A stretch of 64,000 nucleotides of DNA, taken from contig WIDE01000076.1 in assembly GCA_015039315.1 (NCBI GenBank), positions 95,928-159,927 of the forward strand. Reading direction: 5' to 3'. This document shows positions 34,996 through 46,994 of the stretch, piece by piece. Origin of the DNA: Clavulina sp. PMI_390 (taxonomy: Eukaryota > Basidiomycota > Agaricomycetes > Cantharellales > Hydnaceae). The translations under genes were made by a program, and so were the position numbers. Numbering within the stretch: the first letter of the stretch is position 1; each line of letters opens with the position of its first letter. The notes under the pieces are model-generated. The model was not told the origin of the DNA, did no database searches, and was given only the letters and a program-made list of their open reading frames with translations.

Positions 34996-37900
34996 CTACA
35001 ATTCGCTAGCATCATGCTTTTGCTCGTGTCCAGCCTCAGGGACGGCCTCACTGTCCTTAGCAGGAGGCTCGGCATCAGCCTTTTTCGCTGTAGATCCGAT
35101 GCTAGCGAGCTCGTTAACGCTAGCTGCCACAGCGGCAGACTTGATCTTTCCTTGCTCGACCAACGACTGAGCAAACTTGGCAATCTCAGCATCGTAGAGC
35201 TCCCATTCCGGGATAGACCGGGCCCTATCAAGCTTGGGTTCCTTCTATGAACCCCATACGGAGGAAAAGTTAGCAAGGAGTCCATCAAGTAACCGCCTGC
35301 GAAAGCTACGAACCGTAAGAGGATTCTGGCACAAGTCGATGGTCTTGGCACGGTCAAACCGATCCTTGCTGCACCAAGTCTCGCACCATAACCAATCCTC
35401 AGGGAGCGAGAACTACGTTAGAAAGTAACACGTCAATGTCTGTAGACTCAATTTACTTGCTGTATTGACTCACAATTGGCACGTCATGCTGAAGATTGTT
35501 GGGCAGATCTATTCAACCAACAAAAATATGAGCGCGATGATACGTGCAACAAAACCAGCATACTAACCTTGATCCAAGTTAGACAACGAGTTGGGATCTG
35601 CAGAGAGGCTCTGGTACTGTCCGCGAAGCTTGTCACCAGCAGCGAACTAAGCCAACAAGGCCAGCAAGTAAATGATCTATTTTTTTTTTTTTGACGAAAT
35701 AGCGATGAACGACGTACCTCGCGGAAGCGGACCAGGTCAATCACGTAGAGAGCACTGATGTGATATGGCTTGCCCCTCAAGAAGTCCTTCCAATACCCCG
35801 TCTTCCAGAATCTGAAGCCTTCCATATCGGTGTTGTCATCACCCATAGGCGTGTACCCATATGGTGCGCCATGGAGGTCCAGGTCCACAAGCTCCTTCAA
35901 GTCTGCTCTAACAATCTGGTCGGCATCGACGAAGATAACCTTCTTCAAGTCCATAGGGAAGAGGACATCGAGGAACAAAATCTTGTATGCCCAGATGATG
36001 CGCTGCTTTTCCGTTTGCGCACGAAGCCAAGAAGGCCACTTGTATGTGACAAGCTCATATTGGAAGCCATAAGCCTCCGCCATGTGAGGGATGAATTCCT
36101 ACATTCGAGAAGAATCGTCGTCAGTGGTGGCACTGGTTCCGCAATTAGCTCCCACACACCAGGAAGGCCGGAGACAGGAAGTTTTCAATGAACCAGAACT
36201 TGACCGTGCTCTTGGTGTTCTTAAGGACACTCAGAATCATGATACCAACGAACCGCTACATACGAGTTCCATCCATTAGCAGACTGCTGGGCTGAAATCG
36301 GGACAGAAAAGAAATACCTCGTAAAGTAGGCCAGAAGCGACTGTGAAAATGTTGATGTCGGCCTGGACCTTCTTCGAGACCTCAGTGGTTGATTGCTCTT
36401 TGTTGAAGTAGGATTTCACCCTAAACCCAACAGGGCGTCAGCTGGATGGCATGATCAAGCGAAGGGCGAAAGAATCACCATTCGTATCCCTTCTTCATGA
36501 CTTGTTCAACGGTTTGGCCAGAGCCAGTATGCTCCAAGACATCCTCGCTCTCCATCCCTGCCCTCCGCTTCAAGCGAGGATACAGGGTCAGACCCTCGAA
36601 ACTGGTCAGCGTTACCATATCACCGGCGTCATGGACTGTAGGGCTATCCCATCCTTGGTTGCCCGCGCTCTCCATCTCGAATACCTCCCGCCCACGTCCA
36701 GGCTTGATACCAAGCTGGAAGACACCTGGAGTGGCGCGGAATTGTAAGTATCCCAAGTTGGCCATGACCAGTGTGTCAGCAATCGGCTCAGTGGCGTTAG
36801 ACTCCGTGCCAACACCAGTGAGCTGCAGCTGGACACCACGCGGCGGAGCATTGTTCGCCTCACGAGCATGACCCTCGATGACAAGGAAGTCGAGGTCGAA
36901 GATTGCCTCAACACCTTTGGTGCGCTCGGTAGGGGACAAGGTTGCAAGATGAATATTGTCGAGATCATAGGGCGACTCGCGGGGTCGCACCATCCACGAT
37001 TGTGGGACCTCCATCCCAAGTGTATAAATCGGATCTGGTGGAAGGCCATGGAAAGATACTGAGGCGTCCGCTTGATTCCTAGGGACTAATATAAGAATTT
37101 GTCGTGGTAGAGGATGCACAAAAACCTACCCATTCTCATCGAAGTTCAGCTGGCCAGGCAGGTTGTATCGATAGAATCTCTTCAAAGGCAGCTATGATGT
37201 ATGTTTAGTAATATGATATAATTCACCCACACAGTAATTATGTACCTGGTCGGAGGGCTGAGGGTTGAGCAGGACATAGGTGTGCACAAAGTCGGCCTCT
37301 GATAGCCACTAAGAGGAGCAAACAATGTTAATATAGGCTACCGCAAGGTCTGTACTTCCACGACATACAGAAAGAATCGATGACCATTTCTGGGCGGCAG
37401 TCGAAAGTGGATCAAGGATCAATCCAATCTGGATGGTAGCTGCATCCTTATTTCCAATCTCAAACGAGCTGAAGGTACGTAAGTATTGGAGAGATTGTAG
37501 AAAGGAATGACCACTGTACCTGTGTCTACCGTCCAATTGGGAATAAACGCGAGAGCGCTTCGGCGGCTGAGCAGATCGCAGCCCTTGCTCGATGGGATCT
37601 GGTACAGAAGCTGAGGCAACGACAGAGGTGGCCATAGTGATCAGCTCCGAATACGCCGTCCTTCACGCAATGTTAGCACGAGATGATATGTATTAGTTTT
37701 CATCGTGCTACTCACTTGTCGAGTTCATCTAACGCAGGATAAGTTGCATTGAGAGCGGTGAGAACAGGGTTCACGCTCTTTTGGAGCTCGTAAGCGCAGA
37801 GGGAGTCGAAATCGGGCGCAGAGAATGAGCCCGGCTCAATAGGACCAATCACCTGGGACAAGAAATGTCAAGCGAGTATACTGGGATATTATTAGATGAA

Positions 37901-40900
37901 TGACTCACTCGACCGTTGATGATCAAACCGAGTTGGCCCTCACCGAGTCCAATCTGGCGGCTCAGCAATGCAGACGCTTGGGCATATTCTGCATGGTGGA
38001 CCTGGTCGATTTCGACAAGAGAGTTGAGGATTCCATGTAGTTTCGATTCTTCTGACAGAATAGCCTGAGCCTCAAGATCCACCGCTCGATCGGTCAGGCT
38101 CGGAGACACTCGATCAAGGACACTGATCAAGTCCTCTGGCGTAGCTGAGCCGAGTGCCTTTTGGGCAACAAGCTGGTAGAGCGACGTTGAGGCAGTACGC
38201 TTTACAGAGACTGCGCCAGGGTGTGCGTCTGAAGTGGGAGCGTGGATATAGCCCAGCCTGAACGACGTGGTGGTATTCTATCAAGCACCTCCGTCAGTAA
38301 TGCTAAACTCTGGTTACAAACAGGGAGGTAAACTCACCATCGCCAGAGCAGCTTCGCGCAGGAGGTCAACATGGCCAGGCTCATCAAGGTCACCAACAAT
38401 CCAAATTGTGAATGGAACAACCTCCTCGTCACTTGGGTATAGGTAATCAAGCGTAGCACGGTCGAGGGCGACTTGATCAAACAAGAGCGGCAGATCAAAG
38501 ACCTTCAAGCTGCCCGCCTTGGACGATGGATAGATGTACTTGTTCCGTCGCTTCACAGTTGATGGAAGGTCGTAGAAGAAGACTGACATGTCAAGCTCAT
38601 CGCTATCTTGAAGCTTGCCGTTGTAAATCTAAATGATCTCGCGTGAGCAAAGAAGTGTATCATCAACAAAAGGTATCCTGCATACCTGTTCGATGAGATA
38701 CTGGGTTTGACCGGATATTTCACCTTGGAGGATTCTAAGGAAGTCCTGCAAATGTGGCGTAAGTAAGCTAGCAACAGTGTTTGTGATGATGGACTCACAG
38801 GTGTAAAGTCGAAGTGCTTCCCATTGAGGAAGACGTGTCCATTGGCGAAGGAAGCCTTGGTTGCACCTAGTCGAGTCGCGTATGCAGAGGCCCTCTCGAC
38901 TGATTCTTCAGCTGCAGAGTTAATTACAGCCTCAAACGTGATGACCGGCTCTTTCGAATCATGTCCATCAGTTGAGCGGTGCTCCTGCTCCATTCGGTCA
39001 AAGACCTGGCGAGCCTTGTGGAGGTCAACCGACACGCGGTTCATGTCCATGAGCTAGAAAATGTGATTAGATACACCGCCTCACTCATCGGCCCGATAAG
39101 AAATGGCGTACCTCTCGCAACATATCGATAGTCTTCTTGCGGCCGTATCGAGACATTGAGAAATAGAACAAGCGTGCCATCTTTTGCGCTAATCACGCAA
39201 AGTAAAGCATAGCGAAAGCCATCTTAGAACCCAGTCAATACTCCACCAGATACTTGTCACTCACCAGCCTCGGTTTCGACGTTAGGAGCTATTCCCCATC
39301 GGAAGGGTATACTCCTTCCAATGATAGTCGGGATAGGGTTGACGATGAATTCAAGCGACGAGGGTAATGACAGGTCAACCGCCAAGATGATATTGAACAA
39401 ATTCCTCTTAACCATGGGGAGCTGGCCGAACATTCCTCCTTGGAAAAGCTGAAAGGTGGGCACAATGGTGTCTTTATCAGTAAACGCGCTCCAGGACGTT
39501 TGTAAATGTCTGTTCGACTCACCCCTTGAAGACTTGGCATCCATTGAGAGTATCGACTGTCCTTCTCAATATCGTTGAACCACATGACGACATCTCCCCC
39601 CTCAACACGGTCACTGGCGTCGAAATAGCCCTCCAAGATAGTCTGCTGGACCTCTGAGCGGGGCGGTGCCCAAGCGATAACGTCAACCGCCTGCGAGGGC
39701 GAAAGGCCGACCTCACGAAGAGACAGCATTCGTTTCTGTTCTGCGCGCAACATCTTCGCAAGGCTAAGTCAAGGGAAGTAGATTAGCATCCGTACAATCC
39801 ACGAAGCATCCAGCAGGTACACATAGAAGGGAGGAACCACCATACCTCAGGATATTGAGATCAGCCTCATTGATCATCAGGCCGTTCATCCAGAAACCGC
39901 TGAAACCTTGGGGAAGGGCCATCCTGTTCGCTCCGACTTCGGCGATAAAGTCGCCGTCTGGGAGAGGAGCACGACGAGCGATGGTGTTCGCGAATTTGGG
40001 GAAATTTTGAGACAGTTGTCGGAGAACTGTCAGAGGCTCAGACGCGTTCTTCACCAAGTGTGCGGCTCGCACGGCGATCTCTGTGTATTTTTGAAACGAA
40101 TGTAAGTGCACTGTTCGTCGAGAAACAGGTAAGACTAGACAGACCAAGGAGTTCTTCCTTCTCTAGAGGAGATGGATAATGCGTGGCATTCGTGTCTTCT
40201 GGGAAGGACTGGATGAGGGCAAGGATAACATCGTCATCGGACTCGACGACTTTCGCCAACGCATCAGAGCCAGGAGTAGCTTCTAATATGCAAACGCCAA
40301 AAAATTAACTCATAGTCTAATACGAGTGGGACCGTGCATGAACTCACCTCCTTGGCTGGACGACGAGGAGCGGCGATCGTCCAGGGCCAAATAATCCATC
40401 TTCTTGAGGTCAAGTGTTACACCATAGCCGGTCAGATAGTTCCGGCTCGATCTAGGAGTGGATGGAGGGATGTAACGAATGACATATTGGATGTCGGATC
40501 CCGGACGGCTGGCAGCTTTGTAGAGAAGCTCGTGGAGGGCCCGGAAGTCATCGGCCTCAAAGGCAACGTAGAGGATGGCCACTCGTGAGGGCGTCTCGAG
40601 CGTGGAGCCGGGGAATGGGAAGATGTGGTCGAATGGAAGGAGAGATGGTGCGGATTCCTCGCTATAATCATGTGCATGCATGGTCAATAAATGGGTCCTA
40701 CATTCTTCAAGAATCAAGGCACTCACTCAGCATCTTCACTAGGAACACTCGGTTCCTTTAAGAGCTCCTCCAGCGCCGCAGGGTCGCAAACAACCTTCTG
40801 GCCCCAGTGAACCCACGACAAGCAATCCGAAGAGCTGTCATGTTTCGGTTTGACAGCATCTAGGTAGTACTGGTAGAACGCCTCTATGGCTGGGGTAGCC

Positions 40901-41356
40901 GAGTGCAAGGAGAGCGACAGATCAAAGGTGAAGCGCGATCCTTGCTCTGCAAAGACTCCAGCAAGGGTCAGTTGGCCAAGAGCCCTCGAATACGTCTGCT
41001 CGTCAGAAGGAGCCGTCCCAGTGGTGGACTGGACATCCTCAGCGTTGATATTGGGGTTCGCCCAAGGGTCCGTAAGGGTGTCGAATGCGACAAAGTAATT
41101 GCGAGGCTCTTCCAAAGCGGTTGTTTCGCTGATATGTGCGCATCGCGGAACGATACGTGGATGAGTGGGTGAATCACGAGACTCCGACACTCAAGGGTAT
41201 GTAATGGACTACTTACATGATTTCAAGCAGGAGGTCTGGGGCACTCCAGGAGGATCTGAGCCAGGTTCTCACAGGAGCCGAGGTTGATGCGGCATCCTCT
41301 GCAGCGACGGAAGCAATGCTCCCAACTAGGGATAGCGACAAAAGTGGCCACAACAT
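34996..41356 (-). CDS. UDP-glucose:glycoprotein glucosyltransferase (UGGT)
   Basis: Long multi-exon gene, about 1,600 residues. It is the ER-lumen folding sensor that re-glucosylates misfolded N-glycoproteins so that calnexin rebinds them. A signal peptide starts the protein ([20 protein letters not shown]). Exon 1 then splices at 41215 into [20 protein letters not shown]. Several thioredoxin-like domains occupy the middle. The C-terminal GT24 catalytic domain includes [49 protein letters not shown] (Asp-Ala-Asp metal site), [30 protein letters not shown] and [10 protein letters not shown]. The C-terminus reads KHDASEL: it looks like HDEL with Ala-Ser inserted, so ER retrieval by the HDEL receptor is doubtful (see findings). 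Start chosen at 41356, the first ATG before the hydrophobic segment. Confidence 0.92.
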
Positions 41357-42107
41357 GAATGCTGTAAAGGGCACGACGCCCAGCGCGTTTCTTTGGATAT
41401 CAGAGGGAGGGGAGAGAGCGGCTCAAATTTTGTTGTCAAGATGGGGGTTAAAAATATAGCGGCTCGTTCTACGACCGCAAGTGTACTCAGACTGCCGACG
41501 TGTCGAGACGATGTTGATTTGGTGGCTGTGACAACGCCGTGGGAGCCAGACTGGCACCTCTAGTTGGCAAGTCGGAAACTCCAAAGGGACTTGCTGATAG
41601 CACTCAAGATTCGTATGCAATATCACTACCCACTAGTTCTAACGATGAACGGTTTCGCCAGTCCAGCTGGCTCAGAGAGTGACGCCCTGACTTGCAACAA
41701 TCAACCATTGTCCTCACTCAGCAATTTTTCCATCACAACATAAACTTCTTCGTCCATCGCAATCACATTTTTATCATAGTCAATTCACTGTCTACATTCT
41801 GATGAATATGAAAGGACTAGTACGCAATATATGGCTCATCAAAGCGGTCAAACGACATTTCTTGCTGAAGAGGTGCGTAGAAACATAAAACGAGTAAAAA
41901 GAATTCAAGACGATCACGAGCGTCGTAGGATATAAAGAGGGAGAGGGCGGTAGTGATGGTAATGCGATATGAAGGAGAGAGCTATTAGGGTGATGAGACG
42001 AGCTCTGACCTAACGGAGTTGATGAAGGACGGTAGGGATGCTAATGCAGTAACGAGGAGGTGTAGGATGGGTATGTGAGGGTGAGGGACATTTTGCTATC
42101 GTAGCGA
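41357..42107. other. intergenic, UGGT promoter and PMA1 3' flank
   Basis: Both neighbours read on the minus strand. The 750 bases hold the UGGT promoter and the PMA1 3' untranslated region. No other coding region found. Confidence 0.45.
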
Positions 42108-45100
42108 TCATGCAGGGACACGCGACGGGTTGCGTGCGAGGGTAGCACCAGACACATGGGCCTGGATGCTTCCCAAGCGCTGCAGCTCGTTGGCAGACAT
42201 GCGGGGGGCGTTCTGGCCGAAACCAACACGGCGAGCAGCGCGCTGCAGGAAGTTGGTACGGTTGCTGTACAGCGACGCAGCACGGGACTGGGTGCGGGTG
42301 AGAGGAACACCGCCAGTGGCGCTGGCTTCCTGGGCCTGGAGACGGAGACGGCGCTCGCGGAGGGACTTGATGATAGTCGCCTTCATCGCGAACTTGATGA
42401 GATCAAGAGGCAGGAACCAGACAATGTTCTAAATCGAATCAAGGATGAGCCCCAGTGAATTAATTAGAAGCGAGAGAAAGTGGTACGAACCCAAACCCAG
42501 ATGATACCAATCCAGCCACCAGAGATCGAGTGGATCTGGGTGAAGCCCCAGTCGGCGAAGCCGGCAATGATGGACGAGACGAGCTGAGCGAGGCAGAAGG
42601 CGAGCATGAGAGCGGTCGAGGGGCGCTCCATGAAGAACCAGCCGTGCGAACGGGTGACGAAGATCAGCGCCTGCGAGATGATGGCGACTTGGAGGTACAC
42701 AATCATGTGCAGCTGCTCGTCGTTGTGGTCCTTGGGTTCGCCGTAGGCAGTCGTCAGGGAGACCTTGAACTTGTCCTCGAAGAAGTTGGTCTTGAGGATG
42801 ACGATAACGAAGATGACGCTGGAACGAGGCAAAACAATGAGGAAAAGTCGGAGAGCACGATAAAATATTCAACTTACGTGGAGAGAGTAAGGTAGAGACC
42901 ATAGGCAACGGCGTAGGCGAAGATCTCGGCCAAGTCCCATGCGTCAGGAGTGTTCGAGGGCAACACACGATCGACGGACAGAGTCATGATGGTACCGTCG
43001 TTGAGGAGGGCGATAATCAGGACCATGAAGGGAGGGAAGTCGAACTGGTAGGCGAAGGCGAGGATGGCGAAGCAAACGACGATACGGATGGTGACAGCGC
43101 AAGCGTAGATCGAGTAGTTACGCATACGTTGGAAGATAATACGCGAACCACGGATGGCGTGAACGATGGTCGACAGACCAGGCTCAGTCAAGACGATATC
43201 GGCAGCACCACGAGCAGCATCAGTGGCACCCTCGACGGCAATACCGACGTTGGCACGGGACAGAGCGGGGGCATCGTTGGCACCGTCACCAGTCATGGCG
43301 CAGAGATGGCCGAGACCCTGGAGACGCTTGACGATCTCGTACTTGTGCTCAGGGAAGACACCAGCGAAACCATCAGCATCCATGATCATCTCGTCGAGAG
43401 TCAAGTGCTTGCCACCAGGAGCGGGACCATCCTTGAGGACCTTGGCGGGGTACATGTGGTCACCAAGACCAAGACGACGGCCAGTCTCCTTTGCAATAGC
43501 GAGCTGATCACCGGTGACCATCTTAACCTTGACACCGAGGGCCATGGCATCATCGATAGTCTGCTTGGTGTCATCACGGGGAGGATCGAAAATGGCGAGC
43601 AGACCGACAAGCTCGAAGCCATTGCCATCACCCTGGTGATCATCATGGTCAAGCTCCTCAAAGGCGACCGCAAGAGCACGAAGACCACGAGCAGCGAACT
43701 CCTCGACATCAGCCTCGAGCCTGTTCTCGATCTCGTCGGTCTTGTTGCGGGTGCAAAGCTCGATGATAATACCGGTCATACCCTTGGTAACACGGCGAAG
43801 ACGGCCAGTGGACTCCTCGCGGTAGGTGATCTCGGTACGCTTGTCGACGGGGTTGAAGGGCTTGAAATCAAGCAGCTTGATTCCAGCGCGGGCACGGGCG
43901 GGATCATCAAGGGAGCCAACGACGCAAGTATCGATGGCATCCTGGTTCTCGGTACGGGAAGCGTACGCGGCGAGGAGGAGAGTGTCCTCGACGGAGAAGG
44001 GGCCGTAGGTCTTGACGAGGTTCTTGTCAATGGTGAGTTTGTTGGTGGTGAGGGTACCAGTCTTGTCCGAGCAAAGGATGGTAACACCCGCAAGCTCCTC
44101 AATGGCAGTGATACGGGTGACAATAGCCTTATGCTTCGCGAGCTGCTGAGCACCGACGGCGAGGGTAACCGACAGGACAGTGGGCATGGCAATGGGGATA
44201 CCACCGATCAAAAGGACGAGGATGTTGTTCAGGCCACGGCGGTAAGAGTAGCCATAGCGGGAGTCGGGGTAGAGGATAAGGATTTCGAGGAGGACAAAGA
44301 TACCAATGGAGACCAAGCAGAAGGAGCCGATGAGGAAAAGAATCTTCTGCAAGTGACCGGTGGAATCATCATCCTGCCCGACGAGCGAAGCAGCACGACC
44401 GAAGAAGGTATTGGGGCCGGTAGCAATGACAACGCCCTCAGCTTCACCCTGCTTGCAAGTAGAGCCACTGGGAAAATAGGAAAAGAGCACGCGTTTGATT
44501 AGATCAGCGCGCCCATGGAAATGAAGAAATTCGAGAAAAGAAGGAAAACAGAAGCTACGCTGCGCACGAGTGGAGCTTCGGCGAGCTTGGCACGAGCCAA
44601 GACACAACGTGGCGTGTTTGGAAGAATTCTGATACTCACGAGAAGCACTGATCACCCTCCTTCTTGGATTGAGGAAGGGATTCGCCAGTAAGCGCAGCTT
44701 GGTCAATGGAGACGTTGATGGCCTCGGTGAGACGGCAGTCGGCAGGGACGACATCACCAATCTTGAACGCCACGAAGTCACCGGGAACGAGGCCAGCGGA
44801 TTCGATTTCACCCCACTTGCCGTCACGCTTAGCACGGGCCTTGGGAGCGAGAGAGTCCATGAGAGCCTTGACGGCGTTACCAGCATTGTGCTCTTCGTAG
44901 AAACCGATGGAAGAGTTGATCAGGAGCAGGAGGACGATACCAACGAAATCTTGCCAGTCAGGAGGTTGGCCTTGACCGTTGGAAAGAGCAATAGCGACGA
45001 GAGCGGCACCCTCCATGACCCATGAAAGCGGGTTCCACATGAACGAAAGGAACTATAATAGCCGGAAAAAAATGAGAAAACAAGCTACTGCGAAAATGCA

Positions 45101-45730
45101 CGAATTAGAGCGTACCTGCAAGAAGGGGTTCACTTCCTTGGCCTCCAGCTTGTTCGGACCGAACAGGCCGAGACGGCGCTCGACTTCGGCACTGGTAAGA
45201 CCCTCCTGGGTGCACTCGAGGAGCGTGAAAACATCCTCCATGACCACGGTTTCGAGATCGACCTTCTCTTTGTCATAGAGATCCTCGGCCTTGAGATGAA
45301 TCTATTTGCGGGAAATGAATGCGGAAGGGCGCACGACGAACGAACATCATATCAGAAAAAATATCATAAACATGAGAAAACACCGTGAGATCGACGCGTT
45401 ACTCTCGCGCGCGAGGACGTTGGCGGCGGGAGAATTGACCGGTAACATACCTCGGACATGTCAACCTTGGCGTCTGGTGCGAGGGAAGAAAGAAGGGACG
45501 AGTTAGATCGCGTGATTCGCGAGAATGAGGGTGGGGTGCCCAAAATGTTGGAGGGAACACTCACGAGTCGCCTTTTCCGTTTCATGGCCAAAGTCCTTGT
45601 ACTCGCGCTTCTTCTTGGCAGGTTCCTCAGTCGCGGCAGGAGTCTCGGTGACGCCCTCAGTGGAGGCCTCGGCGGGAGGGGCAGGCATGCCGGGCTCCTT
45701 CTCAGAGACGGTGTTGGCAGGATCAGACAT
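42108..45730 (-). CDS. PMA1: plasma-membrane H+-ATPase (PMA1, P3A type)
   Basis: Multi-exon gene starting [20 protein letters not shown] and ending [15 protein letters not shown]. It pumps protons out of the cell using ATP and sets the membrane potential. In order: acidic N-terminal tail; [20 protein letters not shown]; first helices ([20 protein letters not shown]); actuator loop with DQAALTGES; phosphorylation site [14 protein letters not shown]; nucleotide part with KGMTGIIIE; hinge [20 protein letters not shown]-terminal helices; and a basic autoinhibitory tail ([23 protein letters not shown]) like that controlled by phosphorylation in yeast. A 172-bp intron at 44468-44639 separates DQCFS from GSTCKQGE. 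All catalytic motifs are intact. Confidence 0.95.
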
Positions 45731-45904
45731 TGGTAGTTCGGGCGCAGGTTTCGCTGGTAGCGAGGGGCGGGGGAGGGGCGGTAGGGGTAGGGTGCTTGAG
45801 CTTGAGGCTCTCGCAGGCGGCGGGGAGAGACAAGAGGGGAGTGTGCTTGTGCTGTGGTGGGTGGGAGGGAGGGGGGGTTGGAGAATTGGGTGGGATCTCG
45901 CTTG

Positions 45905-45912
45905 TATTTATA
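45905..45912 (-). promoter_or_regulatory. TATA box of PMA1
   Basis: TATAAATA reads on the minus strand 175 bp upstream of the PMA1 start codon. A strong TATA suits a highly expressed gene; inferred only. Confidence 0.5.
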
Positions 45913-46994
45913 ACTCGGCGCTTAGAACGAAAATGATAGCAATCGCGGGTCCACTATACAATAATATGCATATAGAGAACTCCAACCGAAGGCATGACTG
46001 TTCTTCAGCCCATCATCTCTCGCTCGTCACTTCCGACGGTCTAGCCGATTTTTTTCTTGCGCGCTTTTGGCGTCGCGGGGGTCCAGCCATTGGTCCACTC
46101 GCCCACTTCTCCCCGGACCGTTGCTGGCATCCAGTACCCAGCTACACGCGTTAATCCCTCCCCCGCCACCCATTTTAGCATCCCTGGCCCGCTATCGTAT
46201 GCATAGCATAGCTGCTGTGTCCCCCCAAGTCCCGTGGTACCAAGCCGCGCTCTCTCGCTAGTAGCAGTTACTTTTTCATTCCGGCCTCTCTCTCTTTGTT
46301 CATGACAAGCACACTCCTCTACTAGGGCGCATGCATGTACATACATGATTTCCCTCCATATAGTCAAGAAGTTCATAACTCGTTTGACATCACACAGCTA
46401 TAACGCAAGTTGTTGACTCAAGTTTAGAACGCCGGTTTCGGAAGTGACGCGCTTCGGTTGACACCACCCTCCCCGTTTCCAGCGCACTTTCTTTTAGCCC
46501 CTACCGCGCCCTGAGAGTCTTGCTAAGACGCTCCGGGATGGCCTATCTTTAGTATCTCCCACTCGTCGCATTCACATCAAAAGCCTGGACCTCGACGTAA
46601 CCGTGCGTCATAACCAATCCAACACACCCTAATTGAATCAGATCCCAGGCGCATATATTTCAGGATCTCTCGTTCATTAACATCCTTTATTTTCTTTTCT
46701 GGCCAATCATATTCACTCCCTTCCCCATGGGTCCTCTGCACCCGCACCCCTTCCTCGCTCTCGTGGCAGGCCACGTACGAGCTCGAAGAGCCATGAAATC
46801 GCATCTAGAACTTCTATCTCCCTCGACCTCTCGCGAAACTCTCTCATAAACAAGCATTCCCGGGCGCTCGCCAGATACTATTTTAGGGAACCGTGCGATT
46901 TGCAAAAGATTGCATTGGCATTTTTTACGCAGATGGAATTCAAACGCCAAAGATGCACATAGATTACCCATCCATCGGCGTCGGCCTTGCCTCT
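45913..46994. promoter_or_regulatory. PMA1 upstream region
   Basis: About 1.1 kb without a supported gene. It contains the distal PMA1 promoter and, at the right, the 3' flank of the Mgr3-like gene. CT-rich patches occur at 46275-46320. No specific site is assigned. Confidence 0.4.

Noticed and set aside
43129..44502. A 457-codon plus-strand open frame
   Set aside because: It lies exactly antisense to PMA1 exons. Codon bias of the pump gene leaves the opposite strand open; composition is unnatural and there is no domain.
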